The notes below the pieces were generated by a model that was not told the origin of the DNA, searched no databases, and was given only the letters and a program-made list of their open reading frames with translations. From an uncultured Cryomorphaceae bacterium (GTDB lineage: Bacteria > Bacteroidota > Bacteroidia > Flavobacteriales > Schleiferiaceae): a stretch of DNA of 64,000 nucleotides. Made by a program: the position numbers and the translations under genes. The first letter of the stretch is position 1. Every line of letters begins with the position of its first letter. Positions 1 through 8,342 of this stretch are shown here, one piece after another. Where the stretch lies: positions 1,876,068 to 1,940,067 of the forward strand of contig CAKZJV010000007.1 in NCBI GenBank assembly GCA_937120475.1, in the 5' to 3' direction.

Positions 1-121
1 CATCTTTATGCCGATGTTCGGACTGTTAGGTATTGATTTCGGGTACGGTTTCGACCCCTTCCCCGGCTCTCTCACACCCTCCGGTTGGAACACGCATTTC
101 ATTATTGGCCAGCAATTTTAA
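1..121 (+). CDS. bamA: BamA/Omp85 outer-membrane assembly factor, C-terminal fragment
   Basis: An open frame enters from the left edge (first full codon at 2) and stops with TAA at 119-121. The last ~39 residues include a glycine/aromatic strand (GIDFGYGFDPF) and end in Q-Q-F, the terminal phenylalanine typical of the last strand of BamA-family beta-barrels. Two OmpH/Skp chaperone genes follow immediately, the usual order in Bacteroidota, which supports BamA over another porin. In the family, BamA inserts beta-barrels into the outer membrane. Most of the protein lies outside the window, so the call rests on the terminal strand and the neighbours. Confidence 0.75.
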   Translation, partial: IFMPMFGLLGIDFGYGFDPFPGSLTPSGWNTHFIIGQQF

Positions 122-143
122 TTTAATTATTTTCGCCCGGCTT

Positions 144-653
144 ATGAGGACTTCTCTGCTATTTTTGTTTGGTCTGGTTTTTGGAACCCAGCTATTTGCA
201 CAACGATTTGCCATAGTTGATACCGAGTTGATCTTAACCAAAGTTCCCGAGTATAAGCAAGCTCAAAATCAATTAGACCAGTTGGCTACCCGTTGGCAGG
301 GTGAAGTAGAAGCCCTGCAATCCGAGGTTAATGCTTTGCAAAAAGCCTATAACGCGGAAAAAGTTCTTTTAACAGAGGAAATGCAGCAGGAACGCCTGAA
401 TGCAATTAAGGATAAAGAGCAGGAAGTAAAAGAATTGCAACGCAAGTATTTTGGCCCGGCTGGCGATGTTTTTAAAAAAAGGCAGGAGCTTATCCGACCC
501 ATTCAGGACCAGATTTACAATGCCGTGCAGGAAGTGGCACGCAGGCGAAAGCTGGATGTTGTATTTGATAAAAGCAGTGACCTGATCACCCTATACAGCA
601 ATGATAAGGTGGATATTAGCGAGGAGGTGCTGGAAAAATTAGGTTATAAATAA
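144..653 (+). CDS. OmpH/Skp-family periplasmic chaperone (first copy)
   Basis: 169 residues if started at the ATG at 144. An upstream in-frame start would overlap bamA and place the signal peptide internally. Residues 1-19 form a signal peptide ending in A-Q. A short strand (FAIVDTELIL) follows, then a long charged coiled coil (about residues 40-115) and a C-terminal strand region, the Skp/OmpH tentacle layout. Family role: binds unfolded outer-membrane proteins in the periplasm before delivery to BamA. It lies 22 nt after bamA and 18 nt before a second OmpH gene, so the three are probably one operon. The two copies are clearly diverged from each other. Confidence 0.88.
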   Translation: MRTSLLFLFGLVFGTQLFAQRFAIVDTELILTKVPEYKQAQNQLDQLATRWQGEVEALQSEVNALQKAYNAEKVLLTEEMQQERLNAIKDKEQEVKELQRKYFGPAGDVFKKRQELIRPIQDQIYNAVQEVARRRKLDVVFDKSSDLITLYSNDKVDISEEVLEKLGYK

Positions 654-671
654 AATAGAAAAACAGTTACA

Positions 672-1193
672 ATGAAAAAACAACTAGCGACTTTGCTATT
701 GGCTTTAGGATTAATGACGAGCTTCAGTGCAATGGCTCAGCAAAAAATCGGTCACATCAATGCCGATGAGCTTCTGCAATTGATGCCCGAAACTAAAACT
801 GCTCAACAGCAACTGGAAACTTACGGCCGCCAGTTGGAGAAGGATCTCAAGGAAATGGAGACCGAACTTCAAACGAAGGTGAATAGTTTTCGCGAAAACC
901 AGAAACTGATGACTGAACTGTCCCGTGAAACTAAATCAAGGGAAATTCAGGAGTTACAACTTCGCATCCAGGAATACAGTCAAAAGGCTCAGGAAGATCT
1001 GCAGCAAAAACAGGTAGAACTTCTCTCACCTATTATAGAAAAGGCTACCAAAGCTGTACAGGATGTGGCGAAGGAAAACAACCTGGCTTATGTACTGGAT
1101 AGCTCACCCAGTAAGGCGGTGGTAATTTTCACCGCGGACAATAGTGAAGATCTTATGAAAAAAGTAAAAGCCAAACTGGGCATTACCAATTAA
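672..1193 (+). CDS. OmpH/Skp-family periplasmic chaperone (second copy)
   Basis: 173 residues. It has an N-terminal signal peptide (residues 1-22, ending AMAQ), the strand KIGHINADELL, a charged coiled-coil arm (about 45-120) and a C-terminal strand with ALVLDSS-like character (AYVLDSSPSKAVV). This is the compact Skp/OmpH plan. The start at 672 directly precedes the signal peptide. It is the last gene before a strong intrinsic terminator at 1221, so bamA-ompH-ompH appears to be the transcription unit. Expected role: periplasmic holdase for outer-membrane proteins. Two tandem paralogs suggest division of labour, which the sequence does not resolve. Confidence 0.9.
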   Translation: MKKQLATLLLALGLMTSFSAMAQQKIGHINADELLQLMPETKTAQQQLETYGRQLEKDLKEMETELQTKVNSFRENQKLMTELSRETKSREIQELQLRIQEYSQKAQEDLQQKQVELLSPIIEKATKAVQDVAKENNLAYVLDSSPSKAVVIFTADNSEDLMKKVKAKLGITN

Positions 1194-1220
1194 CATACTG
1201 AATTATTGAAGTATATTCGA

Positions 1221-1254
1221 AACCGCTGATCCTGAAGATCAGCGGTTTTTTTTA
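1221..1254 (+). terminator. Intrinsic terminator after the bamA-ompH operon
   Basis: A perfect 11-bp stem (AACCGCTGATC at 1221-1231 with its complement at 1237-1247) has a 5-nt loop and runs into a T tract to 1253. It ends only 12 nt before the murI ATG, so murI must start its own message almost on top of it or depend on read-through. Confidence 0.9.
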
Positions 1255-1265
1255 TTTTGTTGACA

Positions 1266-2063
1266 ATGGCCAAACCCATCGGGATATTTGACAGTGGTGT
1301 AGGTGGACTTACAGTAGCCGCAGCTATTAAGGAACTTCTTCCTGAGGAATCGTTTATATACTTTGGCGATACCCGGCATGCCCCTTACGGTGATAAATCC
1401 CGGGATACCATTCAAAAGTATTCTACTGAAATTACCCGGTTTTTGCTGGAACAGGACTGCAAAGCCATAGTTATTGCCTGCAATACCGCTTCAGCCCTGG
1501 CTTACGAGAAATTGAAGGAAAAATTCTCCGATGTTCCCATGATCAACGTGGTAGATCCCGTGGTGGACTACGTAGCGGAGAATACTCATGGTAAGATTGG
1601 CATTATCGGAACCCGGGCTACTATTAAGTCGGGTATTTATAAAAAGAAGCTACTGGAAATAAACAATAAGCTAAAGGTGGTTTCCAAAGCTACGCCCCTG
1701 CTGGTGGGTATTGCCGAAGAAGATTTTACCCATACCGAAATCAGCCGTCACGCCATCAAGCAATACCTGGATAATAAGGACTTTAAAAACGTGGCTTCCC
1801 TCATCCTGGGCTGCACCCATTTTCCTCTTTTTCAAACCGAGATTGAAAGTTTTTACCAGGGCAAAGCGGAAATTGTAGATTCACCGGAATTGGTGGCAGA
1901 CCGCCTCAGCCATATTTTATCCGACCATGGCCTGCATAATAAAGACCAGGAAAAAGAAGCCTCCTATGATTTTTATGTTTCGGAAAAAACCGGAGCTTTT
2001 TCGAGTATCGCGCGTAACTTTTTTGGCGCTGATATCCGGCTCAAGGAAAAGGTTCTTTCCTGA
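1266..2063 (+). CDS. murI: Glutamate racemase MurI
   Basis: 265 residues from the ATG at 1266 (an upstream TTG at 1257 adds only three residues and lies in the terminator tail). It interconverts L- and D-glutamate for peptidoglycan. Visible motifs: the substrate loop GIFDSGVGGLT (residues 6-16), the first catalytic cysteine in ACNTA (C72), and the second in GCTHFPL near residue 184. Length and motif spacing match the aspartate/glutamate racemase family. It follows the bamA-ompH terminator by 12 nt. Its stop lies 1 bp from the stop of the convergent hydrolase, so there is no room for a terminator between them. Confidence 0.96.
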   Translation: MAKPIGIFDSGVGGLTVAAAIKELLPEESFIYFGDTRHAPYGDKSRDTIQKYSTEITRFLLEQDCKAIVIACNTASALAYEKLKEKFSDVPMINVVDPVVDYVAENTHGKIGIIGTRATIKSGIYKKKLLEINNKLKVVSKATPLLVGIAEEDFTHTEISRHAIKQYLDNKDFKNVASLILGCTHFPLFQTEIESFYQGKAEIVDSPELVADRLSHILSDHGLHNKDQEKEASYDFYVSEKTGAFSSIARNFFGADIRLKEKVLS

Positions 2064-2064
2064 T

Positions 2065-2823
2065 TTAACCCTTTAAAAAATTATCTACCACCTCTTTAAA
2101 TTCGGAGGGCTTTTCAGCGTGTAGCCAATGACCTGCGCCTTCAATGGTGTCAAGCTTTGCCTCCGGAAAATGCTCCTGAATATTCGCCTCATCTTCATCC
2201 TGGATATACCAGGAATTACCCCCGCGCACAAATAGGGTTTCTCCACGAAATATTGCATTAGGCGGTAAAGGCTCTCCCACCTTTCCAACTTCACGGGCAA
2301 TAACCTCCACGTTGAAACGCCAGGCCAGCCTACCCTTTTCCTTCCAGTACAAGCTTTTTAAAAGAAACTGCCGGGTACCTTCATCTTCAATTTCAAAGGC
2401 TTCTTCCGCTTCTCCACGCGAATTGAGATTCTCAAGATCCAGCGACTGCAGGGCTTCAATAATTTTTTGGTGGTGCGGCTTATACGGTTTGGGGGCTATA
2501 TCGGCTACTACCAGTTTTTCCACCCGCTCCGGGTTAAGTACGGAAAAAAGCATCCCTACCTTGCCCCCCATACTATGGCCCAACAAAAGGGCTTTTGAAA
2601 TTTTATGCTCATCAAGGTACTGCAGCAGGTCATCGCTCATGAGCTCATAGGAGAACTCATCGCTGTGCGGACTTTTACCGTGATTACGCATATCCAACAG
2701 GTGTACCTGGTAGTTTTCGGACCACTTTCTACCCAGGGTTTGCCAGTTGTCACCACTGCCAAAAACACCGTGCATAATAATGAGGGCACTCCCCTCACCC
2801 ATAATTTTAGAATGTAGCTTCAT
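2065..2823 (-). CDS. Alpha/beta-fold hydrolase (YbfF-like esterase)
   Basis: 252 residues. It has an oxyanion segment HGVFGSGDNW (18-27), the nucleophile elbow GHSMGG with S84, an acidic residue in the C-terminal half, and the catalytic histidine in AGHWLHAE near residue 232. The arrangement matches small single-domain esterases of the YbfF type, which hydrolyse short acyl esters or thioesters. No signal peptide is present, so it is probably cytoplasmic. It is transcribed towards murI and divergent from metG. The physiological substrate cannot be told from sequence. Confidence 0.85.
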   Translation of the reverse strand: MKLHSKIMGEGSALIIMHGVFGSGDNWQTLGRKWSENYQVHLLDMRNHGKSPHSDEFSYELMSDDLLQYLDEHKISKALLLGHSMGGKVGMLFSVLNPERVEKLVVADIAPKPYKPHHQKIIEALQSLDLENLNSRGEAEEAFEIEDEGTRQFLLKSLYWKEKGRLAWRFNVEVIAREVGKVGEPLPPNAIFRGETLFVRGGNSWYIQDEDEANIQEHFPEAKLDTIEGAGHWLHAEKPSEFKEVVDNFLKG

Positions 2824-2887
2824 ACAATTGACATTTCAAACTGCCCATACCACTTTTAGTTCACGCTTAAGGGCCTGCAATATTTGC

Positions 2888-2895
2888 TACTTTTG
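2888..2895 (+). promoter_or_regulatory. Bacteroidota -7 element upstream of metG
   Basis: TACTTTTG is an exact match to TAnnTTTG, 21 nt before the metG ATG. With the usual ~7-nt spacing the leader would be about 15 nt. No clear TTG -33 box is seen at the expected distance. Confidence 0.6.
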
Positions 2896-2916
2896 CGCGC
2901 AAAGCGCGAAAATACA

Positions 2917-4950
2917 ATGCCTGAACCAAAGAGATATACTGTTACTGCTGCACTTCCCTATGCCAACGGGCCGGTCCACATAGGACACCTGGCCGGTTGT
3001 TATTTGCCTGCCGATATTTACGTTCGTTACCTGAGGCAAAAAGGAAAAGCAGTTAAGTTCATCTGTGGTTCCGATGAGCACGGTGTGGCCATTATAATGA
3101 AGGCCAAGGCCGAAGGCATAAGCCCTCAGGAAGTGGTTGACCATTACCACGAAACCATGCAAACCGCTTTTAAAGGCCTGGGCATCAGTTTCGATATTTA
3201 TTCGCGCACATCCCGTAAAATTCACCATGAAACCGCTTCGGATTTCTTTCTTAAGCTCTACGAAAAAGGAGCTTTTACTGAAAAGGAAACCGAACAATAT
3301 TACGATCCCGAAGCAGAGCAATTTCTGGCGGATCGTTACATCGAAGGAGAATGCCCGAATTGCCACTTTCCCAATGCCTATGGCGACCAATGTGAGAACT
3401 GTGGCACCTCCCTCAGCCCAACTGACCTTATAGAACCACGCTCCCGGCTTTCTGGGGCCACCCCCGAACGCAGAAAAACCACCCACTGGTTTTTGCCTTT
3501 AGATCATCTTTCGGGAAGAATTAAGGCTTACGTTCAATCACACAAAGACTGGAAGCCCAATGTGTACGGTCAATGTATGAGTTGGCTGGATGAGAGCGGA
3601 GGTTTGCAGGCGCGCTCCATGACCCGCGACCTGGACTGGGGCATCAAAGTTCCGCTACCCGATGCCGAGGGCAAAGTTTTATACGTTTGGTTTGATGCTC
3701 CCATTGGCTACATTTCCGCTACCAAGGAGCTATTGGGTGACCAGTGGGAAGAGTGGTGGAAAGATGAAGACACCTCGCTGATCCACTTCATCGGAAAGGA
3801 TAACATTGTTTTTCACTGCATCATTTTTCCGGCTATGTTAATGGAACACGGTGAATTTATTTTACCGGATCAGGTACCCGCCAATGAATTCCTGAACCTG
3901 GAAGGCAAGAAAATTTCAACCAGCCGCAATTGGGCGGTATGGCTGCACGAGTACCTGGATGATTTCCCGGACCAGCAGGATGTGTTGCGCTACGTTTTAT
4001 GCGCTGCTGCACCGGAAACCAAGGATAACGACTTTACCTGGAAGGATTTCCAAACACGTAATAACAGTGAGCTGGTGGCTATTTATGGCAACTTTGTAAA
4101 CCGGGTGCTGGTGTTAATGCAAAAGTACTATGAGGGGGTAGTTCCCAAACCCGGATCGTTTACCGATGTGGACCGTGAACTACTAAACCTTTTGGAGAGT
4201 AGCCCTGAAAAGATCGGTGCCAGCCTGGAGCAATACCGGTTCAGGGAAGCCTTGAATTCTTACATGCAACTGGCGCGGGCCGGTAACAAGTACCTGGCCG
4301 ATGAGGAGCCCTGGAAACAGGTTAAAACCGACCCACAACGCACCCAAACCATACTTTACCTGGCCACCCAGGTGTGCGCGGCCCTGGCCCAATTAGGAGA
4401 GCCCTTTTTACCCTTCACCTCCAAAAAGCTACGCTCCTTTTTGGGTATTGAATTATTGGATTGGCAAGCTTGCGCACGCCAGGAGTTTGTGGCCGCTGGA
4501 CAGTTGGTAAGCAAGGGTGAATTGCTGTTTCAAAAAGTGGAGGATGAGAAAATTGACCTTGAACTGGAAAAACTAAAGCAAAAGAGCATGGAGAAAACCG
4601 TAGTCCCATCCGAGCCTTTAAAGGAAGAAGTCGCTTTCGATGACTTCGCTAAAATGGACATACGTACAGGTACCATACTATCCGCTGAACCGGTTCCCAA
4701 AACCGATAAACTCTTAAAGCTAACCGTGGATATAGGTGTTGAGAAGCGAACCATTGTTTCCGGTATTGCGGAGCACTTCAAACCAGAAGATATTATTGGC
4801 CAACAGGTTTCGGTATTGGCCAACCTGGCTCCCAAAAAACTGCGCGGAGTAGAGTCTAAGGGTATGATACTGATGGCTGAAAATAACAGCGGTAAGCTGG
4901 AGTTTGTACGTCCGGGTGAATCCTTTGAAAATGGGTCGGTAATCCGGTAG
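2917..4950 (+). CDS. metG: Methionine--tRNA ligase
   Basis: 677 residues from the ATG at 2917; longer in-frame starts would include the promoter element. It charges tRNA-Met. Visible: class I signature HIGH (21-24), a zinc knuckle with CPNC and CENC pairs near 147-163, the KMSKS-equivalent loop as KISTS (332-336), the anticodon-binding helical domain, and a C-terminal EMAP/Trbp-like tRNA-binding domain (about 572-677) joined by a charged linker. This MetRS-plus-Trbp dimerising form is common in Bacteroidota. It stands alone between divergent and convergent neighbours. Confidence 0.97.
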   Translation: MPEPKRYTVTAALPYANGPVHIGHLAGCYLPADIYVRYLRQKGKAVKFICGSDEHGVAIIMKAKAEGISPQEVVDHYHETMQTAFKGLGISFDIYSRTSRKIHHETASDFFLKLYEKGAFTEKETEQYYDPEAEQFLADRYIEGECPNCHFPNAYGDQCENCGTSLSPTDLIEPRSRLSGATPERRKTTHWFLPLDHLSGRIKAYVQSHKDWKPNVYGQCMSWLDESGGLQARSMTRDLDWGIKVPLPDAEGKVLYVWFDAPIGYISATKELLGDQWEEWWKDEDTSLIHFIGKDNIVFHCIIFPAMLMEHGEFILPDQVPANEFLNLEGKKISTSRNWAVWLHEYLDDFPDQQDVLRYVLCAAAPETKDNDFTWKDFQTRNNSELVAIYGNFVNRVLVLMQKYYEGVVPKPGSFTDVDRELLNLLESSPEKIGASLEQYRFREALNSYMQLARAGNKYLADEEPWKQVKTDPQRTQTILYLATQVCAALAQLGEPFLPFTSKKLRSFLGIELLDWQACARQEFVAAGQLVSKGELLFQKVEDEKIDLELEKLKQKSMEKTVVPSEPLKEEVAFDDFAKMDIRTGTILSAEPVPKTDKLLKLTVDIGVEKRTIVSGIAEHFKPEDIIGQQVSVLANLAPKKLRGVESKGMILMAENNSGKLEFVRPGESFENGSVIR

Positions 4951-5172
4951 TTTTAGGTACTGTGCTGGGGTCGGTAGCGTTTCAATTCCTCCTTTTGAAG
5001 AGATCTGAATTTTATCTTTTGAAAATAAGGTTCGCGAAGAAAACTCAAGTTCTAAAACCGAGGATTTAATCTCGTGACTTAGCCAATCCCCGACCCCCCT
5101 AATCTCAGCCATGAGAAGGTTGGTGCGTTTTGGACATTGAACTTATCAGCCCGGAGATTAGAAAAGCTCAAT

Positions 5173-6144
5173 TCATGCGGTAGCCATCTGTTTATTATAC
5201 CGCCCCCGGTATTCCACCGGAGTCATTCCAACCAGTCTTTTAAACACATCTCTAAATGCCTTAGTATCCGAATACCCTACGTCAAACATCACTTCAGAAA
5301 TTGTTTTCATCCCCCGCTCCAATTCTTTTTTGGCCGCCTCTACTCTTACCCGCTGCAGGTACTCAATAATCGTGTTTGCCGTAGAGTTTTTAAACCTGCG
5401 TTCAAAAGATCGCCTGCCGAGTCCAATCTCTTCGCAAATATGCTCTACCGTAACTTTATCCTGAAAATGGGACTCGATATATCGCTGGGCCTTCAGTACT
5501 TCCTTGTCCTGGTGGTTTTTTAATCCGATGAATACCACAAACGGAGATTGGCTTAACCGATCTATGTCTATCATATAGGCCTTCGCGGCCATTATAGCCA
5601 CTTCCCTCCCGGCATAACGCTCGATCAAATAAATAAGCAGGTTGGTAAAAGCCAGCGCCCCTCCACTGGTATAAATGCGGTCGCATTCGCTTACCATACG
5701 CTCATCTTCCAGTATAGCCTTCGGGTACAACCGCCTGAAATCTCCGGCCGCTCCCCAATGGGTAGAACATCTTTTACCATCCAGCAATCCCATTGATCCC
5801 AGGAAAAAAGCTCCCACACACATACTCACCAGGTCGGCTCCATTATGGTACTGCTTCACAATCCAGGGTACCATTTCTCTATTCCTCTGCAATACTTCTT
5901 CCGGATTCCCAAAAGTAGCCGGTATGATGATCACATCCGCATGATCCACCTCATGAATCAAAAGATCGGTAGTAATGGCATAAACCTGTCCGTAAGGCTT
6001 TACCTGTCTTGACAAGCCAACGATCTTGATATCAAATGGAGGAGTCGCAATGTTCTCATTTACCCATTGAAATAACTGCCTGGATAAATCCAGGTTAACA
6101 ATACTAAACTCGCCCTCGGGAGCAATTAAAGCGATTTTTTTCAT
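5173..6144 (-). CDS. GlxA-family transcriptional regulator (DJ-1/PfpI domain plus AraC HTH)
   Basis: 323 residues. The N-terminal DJ-1/PfpI-like domain (about 1-195) carries the nucleophile-elbow cysteine in VSMCVGAFFLG followed by a conserved histidine (CSTHWG). The C-terminal AraC/XylS double helix-turn-helix (about 215-315) has the signature VGYSDTKAFRDVFKRLVG. Such fusions act as transcription regulators whose DJ-1 domain probably senses a small molecule. It is divergent from the VOC-VOC-NTF2-SRPBCC operon at 6251, which it most likely controls. A near-match -7 element (TACCTTTT, 6149-6156 on the minus strand) would give a nearly leaderless message. Confidence 0.88.
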   Translation of the reverse strand: MKKIALIAPEGEFSIVNLDLSRQLFQWVNENIATPPFDIKIVGLSRQVKPYGQVYAITTDLLIHEVDHADVIIIPATFGNPEEVLQRNREMVPWIVKQYHNGADLVSMCVGAFFLGSMGLLDGKRCSTHWGAAGDFRRLYPKAILEDERMVSECDRIYTSGGALAFTNLLIYLIERYAGREVAIMAAKAYMIDIDRLSQSPFVVFIGLKNHQDKEVLKAQRYIESHFQDKVTVEHICEEIGLGRRSFERRFKNSTANTIIEYLQRVRVEAAKKELERGMKTISEVMFDVGYSDTKAFRDVFKRLVGMTPVEYRGRYNKQMATA

Positions 6145-6227
6145 GAGTAAAAGGTAGGCAATATCCCTGTCGTATTCACCCCTCTAATTAGTCGTTTTCT
6201 CACCCTCAACAGCATCGGAAGAACCCT

Positions 6228-6235
6228 TAGTTTTG
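6228..6235 (+). promoter_or_regulatory. Bacteroidota -7 element for the VOC operon
   Basis: TAGTTTTG matches TAnnTTTG exactly, 15 nt before the ATG at 6251. An apparent TTG start at 6233 lies inside this element, so it cannot begin the protein. Inferred leader about 8-9 nt. Confidence 0.6.
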
Positions 6236-6250
6236 AATAAACTCAAGCGT

Positions 6251-6655
6251 ATGGAAAAACAAGAATTGTGGCTCAACCTACCGGTTAAAAATCTCCAAAA
6301 GAGCAAGGAGTTCTTTCAATCCCTTGGATTTAAATCTACCAGGGACGTTCCCGGAATGGTGGGCTTTACCATCGGGCAAGTACCTGTAATGATGGTAGCG
6401 GAACCGGATTTTAAAAGGTATGCTTCCCATGCGGTTGCCAACACTAAAAATGGAAGCGAGCTACTAATTTCGGTTGATGCTCCTGACCGGGCTTATGTAG
6501 ATGGAATGGCCGATAAGGTAGCCAGGGCCGGAGGGACTGTTTTTTCAGAGCCCCAGGAAGTCCAGGGATGGATGTACAACATGGGTTTTGCTGACCCGGA
6601 CGGCCACCGCTGGAATATTGTTCACCTGGATTGGGATAACCAGCCTGAAGAATAG
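6251..6655 (+). CDS. VOC-superfamily (glyoxalase/bleomycin-resistance fold) protein
   Basis: 134 residues from the ATG at 6251. It has the VOC start ELWLNLPVKNLQKSKEFF, a mid-protein LLISVDAPD strand, and a C-terminal GWMYNMGFADPDGHRWNIVHLDW, the usual betaalphabetabetabeta layout ending in a D-P-D-G-H-x-W motif. This is the subfamily often called extradiol-dioxygenase-like or lactoylglutathione-lyase-like. The substrate is unknown, and several metal-ligand positions of true glyoxalase I are not evident. It is first gene of a four-gene operon whose spacings are 3 nt, 1 nt and a 4-nt overlap. The operon is probably regulated by the divergent GlxA-type protein. Confidence 0.82.
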   Translation: MEKQELWLNLPVKNLQKSKEFFQSLGFKSTRDVPGMVGFTIGQVPVMMVAEPDFKRYASHAVANTKNGSELLISVDAPDRAYVDGMADKVARAGGTVFSEPQEVQGWMYNMGFADPDGHRWNIVHLDWDNQPEE

Positions 6656-6658
6656 ATT

Positions 6659-7048
6659 ATGAATCCTGTAGTACACTTTGAATTACCCTACCACAATGCT
6701 GACAGAGCATCCAAATTTTACAGAGCTGTGTTTGGCTGGAAATGTACGATCCTGGGGCCGCAGAAGGGTGATTACATCCTGCTGACCACCTGTGAAAAAG
6801 ATGCCAAACCCGGCAAGCCTGCCGGGGCTATCGATGGTGGTATGTTCCCTTTTAAGGAAGACTGGCCAGCGCAATATCCCTCTATTGTTATTGGAGTTGG
6901 TGATATTGAGGAAAGCATGCAAGCCATATCCCGTCACGGTGGTGAAGTTTTAGGACCACCTCATTCTATACCCGGAACCGGTAAATACGTGGCCTTTATG
7001 GATACGGAAGGTTCCCGTTTAAGTATTCTTGAACCTATTTCGATGTAA
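6659..7048 (+). CDS. VOC-superfamily protein, second copy
   Basis: 129 residues. It begins VVHFELPYHNADRASKFYRAVFGW, typical of the VOC family (YdcN/CFP30-like). It includes PAGAIDGGMFP, a segment common to the branch also found in glyoxalase-like antibiotic-resistance proteins, and ends VAFMDTEGSRLSILEPI. It starts 3 nt after the preceding VOC gene and is not a recent duplicate of it. It is part of the same operon. No catalytic assignment is possible. Confidence 0.82.
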   Translation: MNPVVHFELPYHNADRASKFYRAVFGWKCTILGPQKGDYILLTTCEKDAKPGKPAGAIDGGMFPFKEDWPAQYPSIVIGVGDIEESMQAISRHGGEVLGPPHSIPGTGKYVAFMDTEGSRLSILEPISM

Positions 7049-7049
7049 T

Positions 7050-7439
7050 ATGACCAAAATCACAGTAACTCCCGATTGCGGGAACGCACCCCGCAAACAA
7101 TTTCTGAAAGACTTCAACATTGCCTTTGCCACGGGCGATGCCGATTTCATCATCCGGCACGTCAGTGAGGATATTCGTTGGAATATTTATGGTGACAAGC
7201 GCATAGAAAGCAAGGGTGACTTCGCGAAAGAGATCGATGCTATGAAGGAATATACTGCGGATGAAGTAGTTATCCATTCTATTATCACGCACGGACGGGA
7301 AGCCGCCTTAAACGGAGAAATGAAAATGGGGGATAAAACCTATGCTTTCTGTGACGTGTATCACTTTACCAGCACCACCGGCAATATTATAACACAGATG
7401 GACTCTTATGTAGTACTTATTTCAAATTCAGAAAAATGA
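7050..7439 (+). CDS. NTF2-like/SnoaL-like fold protein
   Basis: 129 residues from the ATG at 7050, one base after the previous stop; longer starts overlap the VOC gene. Features: an N-terminal helix with FLKDFNIAFATGDADFIIRH, then VSEDIRWNIYGDKRIESKGDF and a curved sheet ending in MDSYVVLIS. This is the cone-shaped SnoaL/nuclear-transport-factor-2 pattern seen in small isomerases and polyketide-type cyclases, and in many uncharacterised proteins. No signal peptide. Its operon position, between VOC and SRPBCC proteins, suggests a shared small hydrophobic or reactive substrate, but this is inference. Confidence 0.72.
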   Translation: MTKITVTPDCGNAPRKQFLKDFNIAFATGDADFIIRHVSEDIRWNIYGDKRIESKGDFAKEIDAMKEYTADEVVIHSIITHGREAALNGEMKMGDKTYAFCDVYHFTSTTGNIITQMDSYVVLISNSEK

Positions 7440-7837
7440 TAACCGTAAAAACAACCGTTAACAGTGACATTCAAAAAGTTTGGGATTTATGGACCAAACC
7501 TGAACACATTACACAATGGAATTTTGCCGCTCCGGAGTGGCATTGTCCCAACGCAATCAATAACCTGGAACCAAACGGAAAATTTTCCTGGCGCATGGAG
7601 GCTAAGGATGGCAGCATGGGTTTTGATTATGCAGGAAAATACAATTATATCGATGCCCCTCAACTGATCAAAAAAGAGCTGGAGGACGGCAGGAAAGTAG
7701 AAATTACCTTTACGCCAACCCCAAACGGAGTAGAAGTACAGGAAAGCTTTCAGCCGGATGAGAATAACCCCGAACTCCAGAAGAAAGGCTGGCAGGCCAT
7801 ACTTGACAACTTTAAAAGTTACGTAGAATCCCGTTAA
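7436..7837 (+). CDS. SRPBCC/AHSA1-family protein
   Basis: 133 residues, overlapping the previous stop by 4 nt (ATGA), which implies translational coupling. The opening ITVKTTVNSDIQKVWDLWTKPEHITQWNFA and central MGFDYAGKYNYIDAPQLI match the activator-of-Hsp90-ATPase-like (AHSA1) START-fold family. These proteins have a deep hydrophobic ligand pocket. Last gene of the VOC-VOC-NTF2-SRPBCC operon. No clear terminator follows; a repeat region begins about 150 nt downstream. Confidence 0.84.
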   Translation: MITVKTTVNSDIQKVWDLWTKPEHITQWNFAAPEWHCPNAINNLEPNGKFSWRMEAKDGSMGFDYAGKYNYIDAPQLIKKELEDGRKVEITFTPTPNGVEVQESFQPDENNPELQKKGWQAILDNFKSYVESR

Positions 7838-7985
7838 ATGCTTTCTTCTATAAGAGAGAACGCCTTCATTGCCAAAGGCGACCAATTCCGTTGAGACTAC
7901 TTCGGGAGTTGTCGCGATCGGATTGTGGTGCAAGGGATGATCAATTGCGCAAAAAAGCCTAAGGAGAAATATGAAGTGCTCAAAA

Positions 7986-8200
7986 TCCCCCGGGACTACG
8001 CCCGGGATAAACTTCGATGCCGTTGCTTACGCAACTTGCTACTGGCGCAGCACTATCATGCCTACTTTGTAGCCCCGCTAGCCTGCCTGCCGGTAGGCAG
8101 GGAATCCCCCGAGACTGCGTCCGGGATAAACTTCGATGCTGTTGCTCACGCAACCCGCTGCTGGCGCAGCACTATCGTGCCTACTTTGTAGCCCCGCTAG
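7986..8200. repeat. 96-bp tandem repeat that includes the 3' end of tRNA-Arg(CCG)
   Basis: Two copies of equal length, 7986-8081 and 8105-8200, differ at roughly ten positions. They are separated by 23 bp containing a palindrome (CCTGCCT and AGGCAGG arms). Each copy ends in the tRNA acceptor/T-arm segment TAGCCCCGCTAG. In the right copy this is part of the intact tRNA; in the left it is an orphan fragment. No protein is supported here; the short open frames across it follow the repeat. Confidence 0.85.
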
Positions 8201-8260
8201 GAATCGAACCTAGATCCTGGGTACCGGAAACCCATATACTATCCATTGTACTACGGAGCC
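8189..8260 (-). tRNA. tRNA-Arg (anticodon CCG)
   Basis: The reverse complement folds into a 72-nt cloverleaf with acceptor arms GGCTCCG/CGGGGCT (first pair G-U), D-arm GTACAATGGATAGTAT, anticodon stem TGGGT/ACCCA with loop TTCCGGT, and T-arm loop TTCGATT. The arginine-type D-loop agrees with the CCG anticodon. CCA is not encoded. It lies downstream of a second tRNA-Arg on the same strand. Confidence 0.93.
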
Positions 8261-8267
8261 ATAATTG

Positions 8268-8335
8268 GTTGTAAAGTTACAAGGTTGAATGTTTAAGGTT
8301 ATAACTTTCAACCTTATAAAATTGAACTTTACAAC
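8268..8335. repeat. Nested inverted repeat between the two tRNA-Arg genes
   Basis: Outer arms GTTGTAAAGTT (8268-8278) and its exact complement (8325-8335) enclose inner arms AAGGTTGAA (8281-8289) and its exact complement (8307-8315). The AT-rich 68-nt unit can form a long interrupted hairpin in the tRNA-tRNA spacer. It may be a processing signal or a small palindromic element. Confidence 0.7.
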
Positions 8336-8342
8336 TAAAGTG

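Noticed and set aside
4951-5172. Small gene between metG and the GlxA-type regulator
   Set aside because: Only short shadow frames are open and none has a plausible start or protein-like composition; a weak GGGGTCGG/CCGACCCC inverted pair was seen but is too far apart to be convincing.
8189-8200. Integrase attachment site with a genomic island
   Set aside because: The duplicated tRNA end is separated by only 23 bp from the intact copy, and no integrase or foreign genes lie nearby; kept only as a repeat finding.
7925-8274. Short open frames across the repeat upstream of tRNA-Arg
   Set aside because: They follow the 96-bp repeat and run into the tRNA, with no start context and no recognisable protein.
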